DNA from: an uncultured Lachnospiraceae bacterium
GTDB lineage: Bacteria > Bacillota > Clostridia > Lachnospirales > Lachnospiraceae
Assembly (NCBI GenBank): GCA_902799015.1
Contig: CADBZI010000019.1
Location: forward strand, 1-35,078
DNA: 35,078 nucleotides
Direction of reading: 5' to 3'
Shown here: positions 24,341 through 32,536 of the stretch, in pieces
Layout of the letters: each line of letters opens with the position of its first letter
Position numbering within the stretch: the stretch's first letter is position 1
Notes under the pieces: model-generated
Seen by the model: only the letters and a program-made list of their open reading frames with translations
What the model was told of the DNA's origin: nothing
Database searches by the model: none
Translations under genes and position numbers: made by a program

Positions 24341-24954
24341 TTCTTTCTTTCATGTCCGATGCTGGTTTTGGGACCATGTCCGGGAAAGACCACCGTGTCA
24401 TCCGGAAGCGTCATCAGCTTTTCCCGCACGGAGCGAAGAAGCTGAAGTGTGTTGCCGCCCGGGAAATCGCTTCTTCCGATGGATTCCCGAAACAGGGTGT
24501 CGCCTGTAAAGACGATCTTTTCCTCCGGAAAATAGAAGCATCCCCCTCCGACGGTATGTCCCGGGGTCAGCAGCGTCTTCATGCTCGTTCCGAGAACGGG
24601 AACCGTCTGATTGTCTATAAAAAACAGATCGGGCTCGGTAACTCTCGGATGTCCCATATTCATAGACAGATTGTACCGGACGGAAATGATTGCCTCCTCC
24701 TCTTCCTTCATCACGAACGTCAGGAGGCCATATTTTCTCTTGAGATCATTTGCAGCGCCAAAATGGTCATCATGACCATGCGTGATCCAGATTGCGGCCG
24801 GATGAAGCTTCTCCTCCTCTATGCACTGTACGATCTCATCGAATCCGTCTGACGGATCAATCACAACGCACTCTTTTGTCTGTGCATTCCATACGATGTA
24901 GGTGTTCGTCGGGAGCATTCCAAGCTCCAGGCAACGGACCTGAATCTCTGCCAT
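24325..24954 (-). CDS. Metallo-beta-lactamase-fold hydrolase (glyoxalase II-like)
   Basis: 209 residues. Zinc-ligand motifs THGHDDHFG (about 59-67), TPGHTVGGGC, FTGDTLF and PGHG are intact, as in the small stand-alone glyoxalase II-like family that ends with a NEKxxNP-type tail (here HERKNNPFL). Likely hydrolyses a thioester or related ester; the physiological substrate in clostridia is not known. Starts 6 nt after the relA stop in the conserved relA-MBL order; its last codon lies in the terminator stem. Cytoplasmic, no signal peptide. Confidence 0.92.
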   Translation of the reverse strand: MAEIQVRCLELGMLPTNTYIVWNAQTKECVVIDPSDGFDEIVQCIEEEKLHPAAIWITHGHDDHFGAANDLKRKYGLLTFVMKEEEEAIISVRYNLSMNMGHPRVTEPDLFFIDNQTVPVLGTSMKTLLTPGHTVGGGCFYFPEEKIVFTGDTLFRESIGRSDFPGGNTLQLLRSVREKLMTLPDDTVVFPGHGPKTSIGHERKNNPFL

Positions 24955-24960
24955 TCTCTT

Positions 24961-27342
24961 TTACCCCGTGGTTCTTCTGACATCAATCACGCTCTCCACC
25001 TGCCTGATCTTCCCGATCAGATCCGCAAGGGCATCCTTGCCGGGAACCTCGAACTCATAGCTGATCGTGACGGTTCCGCTCTTGCTCATGCGGGAAGCAA
25101 CACTGCGCACATCGATGTGCCGTTCCGTGAAGATCTTCGTGATATCCACGAGCAGACCGGTTCGATTGTGTGCGAAGATCCGGATCTCGGCCAGGTAGAG
25201 CTTTCCGTTTCTGCCGTCATCCTTCAGTGCAGCGGTCGACCATTCGACATCAATCAGTCTTGCCTGCTCTTCTTCGGTGAGCCCGGTCACGTTGACGCAA
25301 TCCTTCCTGTGCACCGTCACACCCCGTCCCCGGGTAATGAAGCCTACGATCTCATCTCCCGGAACAGGACTGCAGCACTTTGACAGGCGAACGGATACGC
25401 CGTCAATCCCGCGGACAATAATTCCTGTCTTCGACCGCGTAACCTTCGGACGCTCGCCCTTCGCGCTATGCGCAAGAATGTCCTCGTCCGTCAGGGCCCT
25501 GATATGATCCTTGTCATAACACTCCTGCAGCCGGTTGACGATCTGGCCTTCCTTCAGGCCGCCGTGCCCGATCGCCGCAAGAACGCTTTCCCAGTCCTTG
25601 AACCCATACTTCTTTGTCACCGTCTCTGTGTATTCGGGCTTCAGAAGCTCTGACAGATTCAGGCCTTTCGTTTTGCAGAAGGAAGCAAGCAGCTCCTTTC
25701 CGCGGATGATGTTGTCTTCTTTTCGCTCATGCTTGAACCATTGATTAATCTTGTTCTTCGCCTGCGTACTCCGGACGATCTTCAGCCAGTCGGCACTGGG
25801 TCCTTTTGAGTTCTGGCTTGTGATGATCTCGATCCGGTCGCCGTTCTGAATCTGGTAATCGATGGTGACAAGCTTTCCGTTTACACGCGCACCGACCATG
25901 GTATTTCCGACAGCCGAATGGATGCTGTAAGCAAAATCGATCGGTGTCGATCCGTTCGGAAGCGTCTTGACGTCTCCGGAGGGCGTAAAGCAGTACACAC
26001 TGTCATTGAACAGATTCAGGTCGCTCTTCAGAAGCGATAAGAATTCCTTATTGTCTGATTCCTGCTGCCATTCCAGAATCTGCCGGAGCCAGATCAGCTT
26101 CTCCTCCTCCTGCCGCTCGGAGGTTACCTTCTTTCCGTCAGACGTCTCTTTGTATTTCCAGTGTGCCGCGATACCGTATTCCGCCACTCTGTGCATGTCA
26201 AAGGTACGGATCTGAATCTCAAAGGGCGTTCCGCCCGGCCCGATCAGCGTTGTATGAAGCGACTGGTACATGTTCTGCTTCGGCATCGCGATGTAATCCT
26301 TGAACCGCCCCGGCACCGGCTTGTACATCTCATGAATCACGCCAAGCGCGCCATAGCAGTCCCGCACGGTATCAACGATAATCCGCACGGCAAACAGGTC
26401 ATAGATCTGGTCTATGGTCTTCCCCTGGTTCACCATCTTCTTGTAGATGGAAAACAGATGCTTCGCCCGCCCGTAGATCTCGGCATGGATGCCCGCCTTG
26501 GTGATATGCACCTCGACATTTCTTACTATCTCATTGATGAAGCTCTGACGTTCCCCCTTCTTCAGAGAAACCTTCTCCACAAGATCATAATAGACCTCCG
26601 GCTCCAGATACTTCAGGGACAGATCATCCAGTTCGACCTTGATCTTGCTGATACCAAGGCGCTGTGCAATCGGCGCATAGATCTCTCTTGTCTCTCTCGC
26701 CTTCTCCTTCTGCTTCTCCGGACGCATGTACTGAAGCGTGCGCATATTGTGCAGGCGGTCCGCCAGCTTGATCATGATAACCCGGATGTCCTTCGCCATT
26801 GCAAGGAACATCTTCCGGAGATTCTCTGCCTGCGTATCCAGCTTATCCGTAGAATAATTCAGACGTCCCAGCTTGGTAACCCCATCCACAAGCAGAGCCA
26901 CTTCGGGGCCGAACTCCTGCTGGATCTCCTCCTCCGTCATGATCGTATCTTCCACAACGTCATGAAGAAGTCCTGCTACGATCGTCTCCTTATCCAGCTC
27001 GAGATCTGCCAGAATAATGGCAACGCAGAGCGGATGGATGATATAGGGCTCCCCGGACTTTCTCTTCTGGTCTTTATGCGCTTCATAAGCGATCCGGTAT
27101 GCCTTGTCGATGATGGAAATGTCATCGGACGGATGATACTTCCTGATTCCGGCGACAAGCTCTCCATACAGCTCCTGCGGACTGGTAAAATCCTGCATCG
27201 CTTTCGCGGAGGAATCCGCTTCCTGTATCTGGGCACGCTCCGCATCCGAAAGCTTTCCGTCTTCCCGGGGCATGACAAAAGCGTTCATGTCCTTATTCAG
27301 ATTTGCTTCGGTCTCCAGGACCGCACTCCGTTCTTCTGCCAT
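24961..27342 (-). CDS. relA: Bifunctional (p)ppGpp synthetase/hydrolase (Rel/SpoT family)
   Basis: 793 residues. Order: HD hydrolase domain with His103, HDVVEDT (His127-Asp128, Glu131-Asp132) and LADRLHNMRT; synthetase domain (about 290-400) with RFKDYIAMPKQNMYQSLHTT; TGS domain (about 440-500, GSTPIDFAYSIHSAVGN); helical/zinc-finger region with CCSPVPGDEI; C-terminal ACT domain (about 715-790). The R-x-K-D motif (RFKD) is the signature of bifunctional rather than synthetase-only enzymes, and the HD residues are intact, so both activities are expected. An N-terminal extension of about 50 residues precedes the usual start of homology near DFTSPQELY; the RBS at the chosen ATG is weak (AGGCGG), so a somewhat later start is possible. 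Central to the stringent response. Confidence 0.95.
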   Translation of the reverse strand: MAEERSAVLETEANLNKDMNAFVMPREDGKLSDAERAQIQEADSSAKAMQDFTSPQELYGELVAGIRKYHPSDDISIIDKAYRIAYEAHKDQKRKSGEPYIIHPLCVAIILADLELDKETIVAGLLHDVVEDTIMTEEEIQQEFGPEVALLVDGVTKLGRLNYSTDKLDTQAENLRKMFLAMAKDIRVIMIKLADRLHNMRTLQYMRPEKQKEKARETREIYAPIAQRLGISKIKVELDDLSLKYLEPEVYYDLVEKVSLKKGERQSFINEIVRNVEVHITKAGIHAEIYGRAKHLFSIYKKMVNQGKTIDQIYDLFAVRIIVDTVRDCYGALGVIHEMYKPVPGRFKDYIAMPKQNMYQSLHTTLIGPGGTPFEIQIRTFDMHRVAEYGIAAHWKYKETSDGKKVTSERQEEEKLIWLRQILEWQQESDNKEFLSLLKSDLNLFNDSVYCFTPSGDVKTLPNGSTPIDFAYSIHSAVGNTMVGARVNGKLVTIDYQIQNGDRIEIITSQNSKGPSADWLKIVRSTQAKNKINQWFKHERKEDNIIRGKELLASFCKTKGLNLSELLKPEYTETVTKKYGFKDWESVLAAIGHGGLKEGQIVNRLQECYDKDHIRALTDEDILAHSAKGERPKVTRSKTGIIVRGIDGVSVRLSKCCSPVPGDEIVGFITRGRGVTVHRKDCVNVTGLTEEEQARLIDVEWSTAALKDDGRNGKLYLAEIRIFAHNRTGLLVDITKIFTERHIDVRSVASRMSKSGTVTISYEFEVPGKDALADLIGKIRQVESVIDVRRTTG

Positions 27343-27400
27343 ACAGACCGCCTGTTCTCAGCCTCTGTCTACTGTCCGTACTTCCCGTCATCACGAAACA

Positions 27401-27430
27401 ATATCAGATCGATATAAACCGATCTGATAT
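27401..27430 (-). terminator. Perfect palindrome between apt and relA (terminator or attenuator)
   Basis: ATATCAGATCG and its exact complement are separated by 8 nt. On the minus strand it is followed by TGTTTCGTG, a weak U tract, so it may give partial termination between apt and relA, or serve as a protein-binding site. Confidence 0.5.
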
Positions 27431-27449
27431 GATTGCCTTCTTCGATTCT

Positions 27450-27977
27450 TTATTTTCCTTCGTAGGTGATGACCGTCTCTACATCGTATCCCTTCAGCTT
27501 CTCTCTGCCGTTCAGACCTGCAAGCTCCATCAGGAAGACGCACTTCTTTACAACACCGCCAAGCTTCTCAATCAGCTTCACGGCGGCCGCAACGGTTCCG
27601 CCCGTCGCGATCAGATCATCCACGACCACAACCTTCTGGCCTTTCTTGATGGAGTCCTTATGCATCTCGATGGTGGCACTTCCGTACTCCAGATCATACG
27701 TCTGCTCGATGGTCTCACAGGGAAGCTTTCCCTTTTTGCGCACCAGCACAAACGGCTTATGAAGATTATACGCAAGAGGCATGCCGAATATGAATCCGCG
27801 GGATTCAAGTCCCACGATGACATCCACATCATCCGGGTCGCCGATCAGCTTCTGCATCTCGTTGATCGCAAGCTCCAGTCCGTCGGCGTCGGCGAGTACG
27901 CTGGTCACATCACGAAACATAATCCCGGGTTCCGGAAAATCCGGAATCGTTCTAACATAATCTTCCACTTTCTTCAT
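27450..27977 (-). CDS. apt: Adenine phosphoribosyltransferase
   Basis: 175 residues from the ATG preceded by GGAGGG (9 nt); a longer in-frame start at 28079 would overlap the promoter. Converts adenine and PRPP to AMP in purine salvage. Seen: N-terminal RTIPDFPEPGIMFRDVTSV, the GLESRGFIFG loop, and the PRPP-binding motif VVVVDDLIATGGT. Length is that of the family. In clostridia apt commonly precedes relA, coupling purine salvage to the gene for ppGpp metabolism; here a 107-bp gap with a palindrome separates them. Confidence 0.96.
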   Translation of the reverse strand: MKKVEDYVRTIPDFPEPGIMFRDVTSVLADADGLELAINEMQKLIGDPDDVDVIVGLESRGFIFGMPLAYNLHKPFVLVRKKGKLPCETIEQTYDLEYGSATIEMHKDSIKKGQKVVVVDDLIATGGTVAAAVKLIEKLGGVVKKCVFLMELAGLNGREKLKGYDVETVITYEGK

Positions 27978-28013
27978 CGTCAGATTCCCTCCTGCGTCTG
28001 GAATTTTTGGAAA

Positions 28014-28079
28014 GGCATCCATGGCTTTGGATGCCGCAAAAACAATTTTCAGTATATCATCTGCCCCAATTGCTTGCAA
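28014..28079 (-). promoter_or_regulatory. apt promoter and leader hairpin
   Basis: On the minus strand TTGCAA (28079-28074) and TATACT (28056-28051) are 17 nt apart with a TGA extension. In the leader a 7-bp hairpin GGCATCC/GGATGCC (28014-28035, 8-nt loop) is followed by TTTCC and may attenuate transcription. No purine riboswitch core is visible. Confidence 0.62.
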
Positions 28080-28090
28080 TAACCTCTCCG

Positions 28091-28435
28091 TTATCCCTTG
28101 TTGTAGATCAGAGCCATCAGTTCTACGTCAGAGTCCGTATTATTCTCGATCGAATGGCCTTCCCCGGGCTCGATCAGACAGACATCTCCGGGATGCGCAA
28201 GCTGCGGAACGCGGTCATTTCCCAGGAAGGTTGCTTCCCCTTTCAGGATATAATAGGGTTCCGTCTCCCCCTCGTGAATATGCCATCCAATGCTGGCCCC
28301 CGGCGGCAGTACAAGCCTTGCATACAGCCGGCCGTGTCCGTCCAGCTCTTCCTTCGTCAGGATGTCATGGACCGTTACGGTGCCTCTTCCGTCGCGCATG
28401 TGTTCTCTGTAAGCTGTTCCTTCATGCCTGATCAT
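28091..28435 (-). CDS. Small cupin-domain protein
   Basis: 114 residues from the ATG preceded by GGAGGAGGG at 6 nt. Single cupin_2 domain: GASIGWHIHEGETEPYYILKGEA carries the two His and the Glu of cupin motif 1 (region about 51-73), and PGDVCLIEPGEGHSIEN gives motif 2 with a His. The metal site appears complete. Function is not predictable: such small cupins include isomerases, dioxygenases and sugar-binding proteins. It stands alone between apt and the TPM protein, 113 nt upstream of apt, without a clear promoter or terminator of its own. Confidence 0.88.
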   Translation of the reverse strand: MIRHEGTAYREHMRDGRGTVTVHDILTKEELDGHGRLYARLVLPPGASIGWHIHEGETEPYYILKGEATFLGNDRVPQLAHPGDVCLIEPGEGHSIENNTDSDVELMALIYNKG

Positions 28436-28479
28436 GATAATCCCTCCTCCCATAATGCAGTTTTTGAAGTTGACTTACT

Positions 28480-28560
28480 GTTCTCGGATGCCGATTTTGT
28501 AATCTCGTTTTCTTCGTCTTTCAGACTCGAAACCGAGAACAAAATCTGGCTCCCTTTCTC
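28480..28560. other. Structured intergenic segment with alternative inverted repeats
   Basis: Between the TPM stop and the cupin start. The octamer GTTCTCGG (28480-28487) recurs inverted as CCGAGAAC (28533-28540), and GATTTTGT (28493-28500) recurs inverted as ACAAAATC (28539-28546). On the minus strand the two pairings share bases, so they are mutually exclusive. No T tract follows, so a simple terminator is unlikely. Confidence 0.4.
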
Positions 28561-28596
28561 TTCGCTTTTCAATATCAAGTATGCCGCTGCGTTCTG

Positions 28597-30186
28597 TTAA
28601 AATGAACCGCTGGTATGGGAGCTTCCGCTCGAAGAAGAAAAGCTTCCGCCTCCTGAGCCGGAGTCGCTCTTTTGCTGCGGACTGTACGTTCTCGAAACAA
28701 GCGTGCGGATGTAGCGGTCTTCCCGATTCGTGAAAGCCACCCTGTCGCCGGCGACATATTCCGCTGCGTTATTTGCCTTCTGTGTATTCTGCATCGAACC
28801 GCGCATCATCGCCGCAATCCCGTATCCAAACAGAAGGGCCAGAATCGCCGGTACGAAGATACCGATCATTCTGCCGGTGGTGTCGTTCTTAAAGCTGATC
28901 TGCTTTCCCTTTGCGGCAACCTTCAGAACGTCATCGGCTCCGTCCAGGAAGTCGCGAACTCCCTCGGCCCACTCGTTCCCCTTGAGATCATCCAGGAACG
29001 CGTCTCTGATCATTTCCCGTCCATAAACCGGGAACGCCCAGTTTGCGTAATCTCCGGAAACGCAGATGTCATACTTTCTCTCCTGCACCGCAACCGTCAG
29101 AAGAATCGAATCCTTCCAGTCCGTGTTCGTATTCTGTATATGCTTTTCCTTTTTCTGCGTTGTTCCGATGCCGATGGCATATCCGGCGCGCAGCTCTTCG
29201 CTCAGCGTCGAGATATTGCCGCTCCATGTATAGTTATCCCTGCTTCCGACCAGCGTTACATAGACGCCGACATCATATTGATCGGCCAGATCCTGTGCTT
29301 TCTGCGTCAATTCCTGCTCCTGCGCATCCGACAGTACATCTGCCTCATCCATGATAACAGGAAGATTCTTTCCCCAGTCCTCCGGAGACAGCGCATAGGC
29401 AGGAAGCGTCTGCTGTACCTGGTCAAATGTATAGCGATACCTTCCGTAGGTTCCTTCAATCCTTCCCGATGTCATCGTGCCTTTGAATTCCCTGTTCAGA
29501 TGATCGGTAAAGGAGAATGCGTCTCCCTCCTGCTCCCAGCGAATGAAAAAAGCGCTCTGATTGAACAGGAACACACCTGTGCCGTCTTCATTCAGCGCAA
29601 TATAATCGCTTCTCCAGGTCGGGTCCCCCTCCTCATCTCCATCCAGACTTCCGGAGGATTCCCGTGTATTGGCATAATAGACGGTCGGGCCTCCCTCCAC
29701 AGACGGGGTCTGCCCTGTGCCGTTTTGCGAAAACGCTGCCGCAGCTTCCGTCTCTTTCTCCCCTTTTCCGGCATCTTCCGCGATGTCCGCCGCATCCTCT
29801 TCTTCCGCTGCGTCAATCGCGCCGCTCAATGAGGAGTCACTTTCGATATAGATGTAATCATAGTCCAGATAGCTGACATTGATCACACCACCCGCAAGTG
29901 TACCGACAGACTTCTCTCCGTCTTCATCCGTGAAGGAAAATGTGTCACCGGTCAGTTCCCAGTTCAGCTTGTAGACAACTTCGTTGAACAGGATCTCGCC
30001 GGTTCCGTCTTCATTCAGAAGAATGTACTCGCCATCGAAATTGTAGTCGGTTCCGTCCTTTGCGCATCCGGCAGCCTCATATCTTCCCGCTGCCTCCGGT
30101 GCGGACGCATAGAGCACGGCGGAATACAGAATCAGCGCGCAGGCCGTAAGGAACAGGACCGCAGATAGTTTTCTGATCGTTTTCAT
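28597..30186 (-). CDS. TPM-domain membrane protein with N-terminal repeat region
   Basis: 529 residues from the ATG preceded by GGAGG at 7 nt. Signal peptide (about 1-28); two related beta-rich units of about 75 residues (about 48-115 and 192-258, each with LNEDGTG..LFN and FSFTD) separated by an acidic linker; TPM domain (about 275-425) beginning LPVIMDEADVLSDAQEQELT; a membrane helix (about 440-461); and a C-terminal Gly/Ser-rich end of the SGSGGGSFSSSSG type common to YgcG-like TPM proteins. TPM domains act in membrane-protein repair and in photosystem assembly, some with phosphatase activity; the bacterial role is poorly defined. It follows the double zinc-ribbon protein after 13 nt, so the two probably work together. 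Confidence 0.86.
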   Translation of the reverse strand: MKTIRKLSAVLFLTACALILYSAVLYASAPEAAGRYEAAGCAKDGTDYNFDGEYILLNEDGTGEILFNEVVYKLNWELTGDTFSFTDEDGEKSVGTLAGGVINVSYLDYDYIYIESDSSLSGAIDAAEEEDAADIAEDAGKGEKETEAAAAFSQNGTGQTPSVEGGPTVYYANTRESSGSLDGDEEGDPTWRSDYIALNEDGTGVFLFNQSAFFIRWEQEGDAFSFTDHLNREFKGTMTSGRIEGTYGRYRYTFDQVQQTLPAYALSPEDWGKNLPVIMDEADVLSDAQEQELTQKAQDLADQYDVGVYVTLVGSRDNYTWSGNISTLSEELRAGYAIGIGTTQKKEKHIQNTNTDWKDSILLTVAVQERKYDICVSGDYANWAFPVYGREMIRDAFLDDLKGNEWAEGVRDFLDGADDVLKVAAKGKQISFKNDTTGRMIGIFVPAILALLFGYGIAAMMRGSMQNTQKANNAAEYVAGDRVAFTNREDRYIRTLVSRTYSPQQKSDSGSGGGSFSSSSGSSHTSGSF

Positions 30187-30199
30187 AGCCGCCTCCTTC

Positions 30200-31360
30200 T
30201 CAGAACCCAGACAGAATAAACTGGACCAGTATATAGAACAGGACAAACAGAGCCGCGGAGATCCCTCCGAACAATCCCATGAACCTGCCCTTATCCACAG
30301 GAAGATCTCCCACAAACTTGCCGGTCTGGCCGTTCATGGCGTAGAGATAATTCTTCCCGTTCCAGCCCACCTTCAGAATATAAACCGGCAGGAGCGCGTA
30401 ATGCACCTCACCCTTTGAGAAGGATACCCTGCTCCCATAGGGAAGGACACTGGCGTAAGGCCCCTTGCGCGCGTCCATAAAGGCAATATTCTGGGCACTC
30501 TCTACCGCGCGCGTCTTCGCCCGGTCAGAACTCTCATCAATGGAGACATCGCTTCTGTCTGCCAGATAACCCGGCAGATAAGAGGTGGAAAACTGCGTCA
30601 TCTGGGAATAGTCATATGGCTCCAGGCTGTCCATCAGATCATCCGGCATGTTTCTGGATGCGTCCGTAGGAATGAATCGGAAGCCGACATCTACAGAACG
30701 GCGGATGGAAAACTGGCTCCTTCTGGTAACGATATAATCCCCCTCCCGGTGTGTCGAGGAATTCTCGCCCAGGAAAGAATAATCTCCGCTCACATTGCTG
30801 TCGAACAGCCAGAACGGCACATAGATCCCCCTCAGCTTTTCGATCGTACTATTGGAAGAGAAGGTCTTGGGAAGCAGGACTCTCTTCTTGCAGAACTTCT
30901 GGTAGGCCGCGGCAGCCGCCTTCTGATCCAGCTTGAACGGAATAATGTACTGAGGCCGCATCGAACCGCTCAGCTTGGATTCTATGATCGTCGGATTGCC
31001 GCAGTACGGGCAGGAGGTCGCAGCGGTAGAAGCCTCTGCCAGAATCTCACCTCCGCAGCTCGGGCAGGAGTAGGCAACCATGTTTGCGGAATCCTCTCCC
31101 CAGTCAGCAGGAATCGTAGACGCGTCCCATTTTCCGCCGACGGTAATCTCGTCCTCTTTCCGGGACATCACATCGGCTTCCGCTTCCTGGTCAAATTCAA
31201 CCTGCTGCTTGCCTTTCCCCTTGTCGCCGTACATCTCGGCAATCTCATCCGGCTTGTAGACGGACAGACAATAATCGCACTTCAATTTTCCGCTCGCGGA
31301 GTCAAAATGCAAAGGACCTCCGCAGGAGGGGCACTTATAGTTTACGGTTTTATTTGCCAT
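30200..31360 (-). CDS. Double zinc-ribbon protein with C-terminal membrane helix (TFIIB-type zinc ribbon family)
   Basis: 386 residues from the ATG preceded by GAGG at 8 nt; a longer in-frame start at 31396 lacks an RBS. First zinc ribbon CPSCGG...CDYC (Cys10, 13, 28, 31), second CPSCGG...CPYC (Cys99, 102, 117, 120), a mixed alpha/beta body without recognisable catalytic motif, and one membrane helix at the C-terminus (about 361-384). Relatives are often mislabelled as PriA helicase because of the zinc ribbons; there are no helicase motifs here. Co-transcribed with the TPM protein. Function unknown; I infer a membrane-associated partner of that protein. Confidence 0.82.
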   Translation of the reverse strand: MANKTVNYKCPSCGGPLHFDSASGKLKCDYCLSVYKPDEIAEMYGDKGKGKQQVEFDQEAEADVMSRKEDEITVGGKWDASTIPADWGEDSANMVAYSCPSCGGEILAEASTAATSCPYCGNPTIIESKLSGSMRPQYIIPFKLDQKAAAAAYQKFCKKRVLLPKTFSSNSTIEKLRGIYVPFWLFDSNVSGDYSFLGENSSTHREGDYIVTRRSQFSIRRSVDVGFRFIPTDASRNMPDDLMDSLEPYDYSQMTQFSTSYLPGYLADRSDVSIDESSDRAKTRAVESAQNIAFMDARKGPYASVLPYGSRVSFSKGEVHYALLPVYILKVGWNGKNYLYAMNGQTGKFVGDLPVDKGRFMGLFGGISAALFVLFYILVQFILSGF

Positions 31361-31446
31361 GCTTCTTACCTCTTTTATCCTGTCGTCCTCCGGCAAACAG
31401 ATCTCATATGTCTGCGGTATATCAGGGCTTTTGGCCCTTATCTCAT

Positions 31447-31455
31447 ACTATACCA
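31447..31455 (-). promoter_or_regulatory. Extended -10 promoter for the zinc-ribbon/TPM pair
   Basis: Minus strand TGGTATAGT: a TATAGT box with TG extension; no good -35 at 17 nt. Start near 31440, about 80 nt before the zinc-ribbon ATG. A short GGGC/GCCC hairpin lies at the start of the leader. Confidence 0.45.
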
Positions 31456-31510
31456 CAAAGCGGCGCATCAAGCGGGGATTAATATGATTTTTCTCTTGAA
31501 TCGTTTCGGT

Positions 31511-32314
31511 TTAATACCTGACTTCCATTAGAGTAAGCCCGGAGGCAGGAGCTGTATGGCTGGCTGCGCCTTTCTCGCACCGCGCAAGGATTTGGCCGAT
31601 CTGACCGGGAGATTGTTTCCCGGAGCCAACCTCCACCAGTTCCCCTGTCATCAGCCGTACCATATGATTCAGGAATCCGTCTCCGTAATAATCCAATACG
31701 ATCAGGTCATCTCCGGATCGATGAATGTCAATCTTTGTCACGGTACGCACTGTGCTCTTTTTCATTTTCAGTCCGCAGAAAGAAGCGAAGTCGTGGCGTC
31801 CGGTCAGGTACTGGGCACCTTCTTTCATCCGTTCCACATCAAGCTTCTCTTTGTACTGCCACAAGAACCGTCGATTGACCACATCGCTCACCACGCTGGT
31901 GCGGATCCGGTACTGATACCACTTTGAGCTGGTCAGGTATCTGGCATGAAATCTGTCTGACGCCCTTACCAGGCGGGAAACCGCGATATCCTCCGGAAGA
32001 TACTGGTTCAGCGCCGCAAATAGCGCGGCATCCTCCGCTTCCCTTCGCATGGAGTTTTGCATTCCGGAAGAAGCATCCCCGATCAGACACCTGAGATTCT
32101 CCTCCGGAACCTTGAAGCTCGCCGTCTGGCCCAGGGCATGGACGCCGGCATCTGTTCTGCCGGCACCGAATACCTCGACCGGCATCTCCATCAGCCTGGT
32201 CAGCAGCGTCTCCAGTTTTCCCTGAATGGTATTTTCCACGCCGGGCTGCTTCTGCCAGCCTCTGTAACGTGTCCCTTCATACTGAAGGGTCATCTTGTAA
32301 TTGATCAGGTACAT
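31511..32314 (-). CDS. truA: tRNA pseudouridine(38-40) synthase TruA
   Basis: 267 residues from the ATG at 32314, preceded by GGAGG at 9 nt. TruA isomerises uridines 38-40 in the anticodon stem-loop. Seen: N-terminal YEGTRYRGWQKQ, catalytic-Asp motif GAGRTDAGVHALGQ, and C-terminal FLNHMVRLMTGELVEVGSGK. A longer open frame (to 32470) only translates the upstream tRNA gene and terminator and is not real. The gene starts about 20 nt after the tRNA terminator, leaving no room for a separate promoter, so its transcripts must come from tRNA read-through or a promoter hidden in the tRNA region. Confidence 0.94.
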   Translation of the reverse strand: MYLINYKMTLQYEGTRYRGWQKQPGVENTIQGKLETLLTRLMEMPVEVFGAGRTDAGVHALGQTASFKVPEENLRCLIGDASSGMQNSMRREAEDAALFAALNQYLPEDIAVSRLVRASDRFHARYLTSSKWYQYRIRTSVVSDVVNRRFLWQYKEKLDVERMKEGAQYLTGRHDFASFCGLKMKKSTVRTVTKIDIHRSGDDLIVLDYYGDGFLNHMVRLMTGELVEVGSGKQSPGQIGQILARCEKGAASHTAPASGLTLMEVRY

Positions 32315-32334
32315 TCTTCTCAGCCTCCGATCAT

Positions 32335-32376
32335 ATAAAGAAGCCCTCTTTCCGAACCAACCGGAAAAAGGGCTTC
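32335..32376 (-). terminator. Terminator between tRNA-Arg and truA
   Basis: Minus strand stem of about 15 bp (GAAGCCCTTTTTCCG with CGGAAAGAGGGCTTC, one wobble) with loop GTTGGTT, followed by TTTATAT. It starts 6 nt after the tRNA discriminator base. Confidence 0.85.
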
Positions 32377-32381
32377 TCCCG

Positions 32382-32455
32382 CGTGCGCGACAAGATTCGA
32401 ACTCGCGACCTTCTGGTCCGTAGCCAGACGCTCTATCCAGCTGAGCTACGCACAC
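32382..32455 (-). tRNA. tRNA-Arg (anticodon ACG)
   Basis: 74 nt, complete cloverleaf on the minus strand. Acceptor GTGTGCG pairs with CGCGCAC with one wobble; D arm GCTC/GAGC; anticodon stem TCTGG/CCAGA around loop CTACGGA gives ACG (A34 expected to become inosine via TadA); T arm with TTCGAAT loop; discriminator G; CCA not encoded. The anticodon loop/stem positions 38-40 are A, C, C, so it is not itself a TruA substrate despite lying next to truA. Confidence 0.97.
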
Positions 32456-32476
32456 ACAGTGTTTTGACAAGTTCGT

Positions 32477-32505
32477 ATCCTACACCACTCAACCGCTTTT
32501 GTCAA
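32477..32505 (-). promoter_or_regulatory. Promoter of tRNA-Arg
   Basis: Minus strand TTGACA (32505-32500), 17-nt spacer, TAGGAT (32482-32477). Consensus -35; start near 32470, about 15 nt before the tRNA. Confidence 0.82.
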
Positions 32506-32536
32506 GCACTATATCAAAACCGCTTTTGATTCCAAG

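Noticed and set aside
26161-27417. Long plus-strand open frame opposite relA
   Set aside because: Antisense to an unmistakable Rel gene; its translation has no domain features and no ribosome binding site.
27978-28090. Purine riboswitch ahead of apt
   Set aside because: The leader has one simple hairpin and lacks the three-way junction and conserved loop bases of the purine aptamer.
28672-29832. Long plus-strand open frame opposite the TPM gene
   Set aside because: Shadow of a coding gene; arginine/cysteine-rich translation without motifs or RBS.
32315-32470. N-terminal extension of truA through the tRNA gene
   Set aside because: The extra residues are simply the translated tRNA-Arg and its terminator; a good RBS precedes the ATG at 32314.
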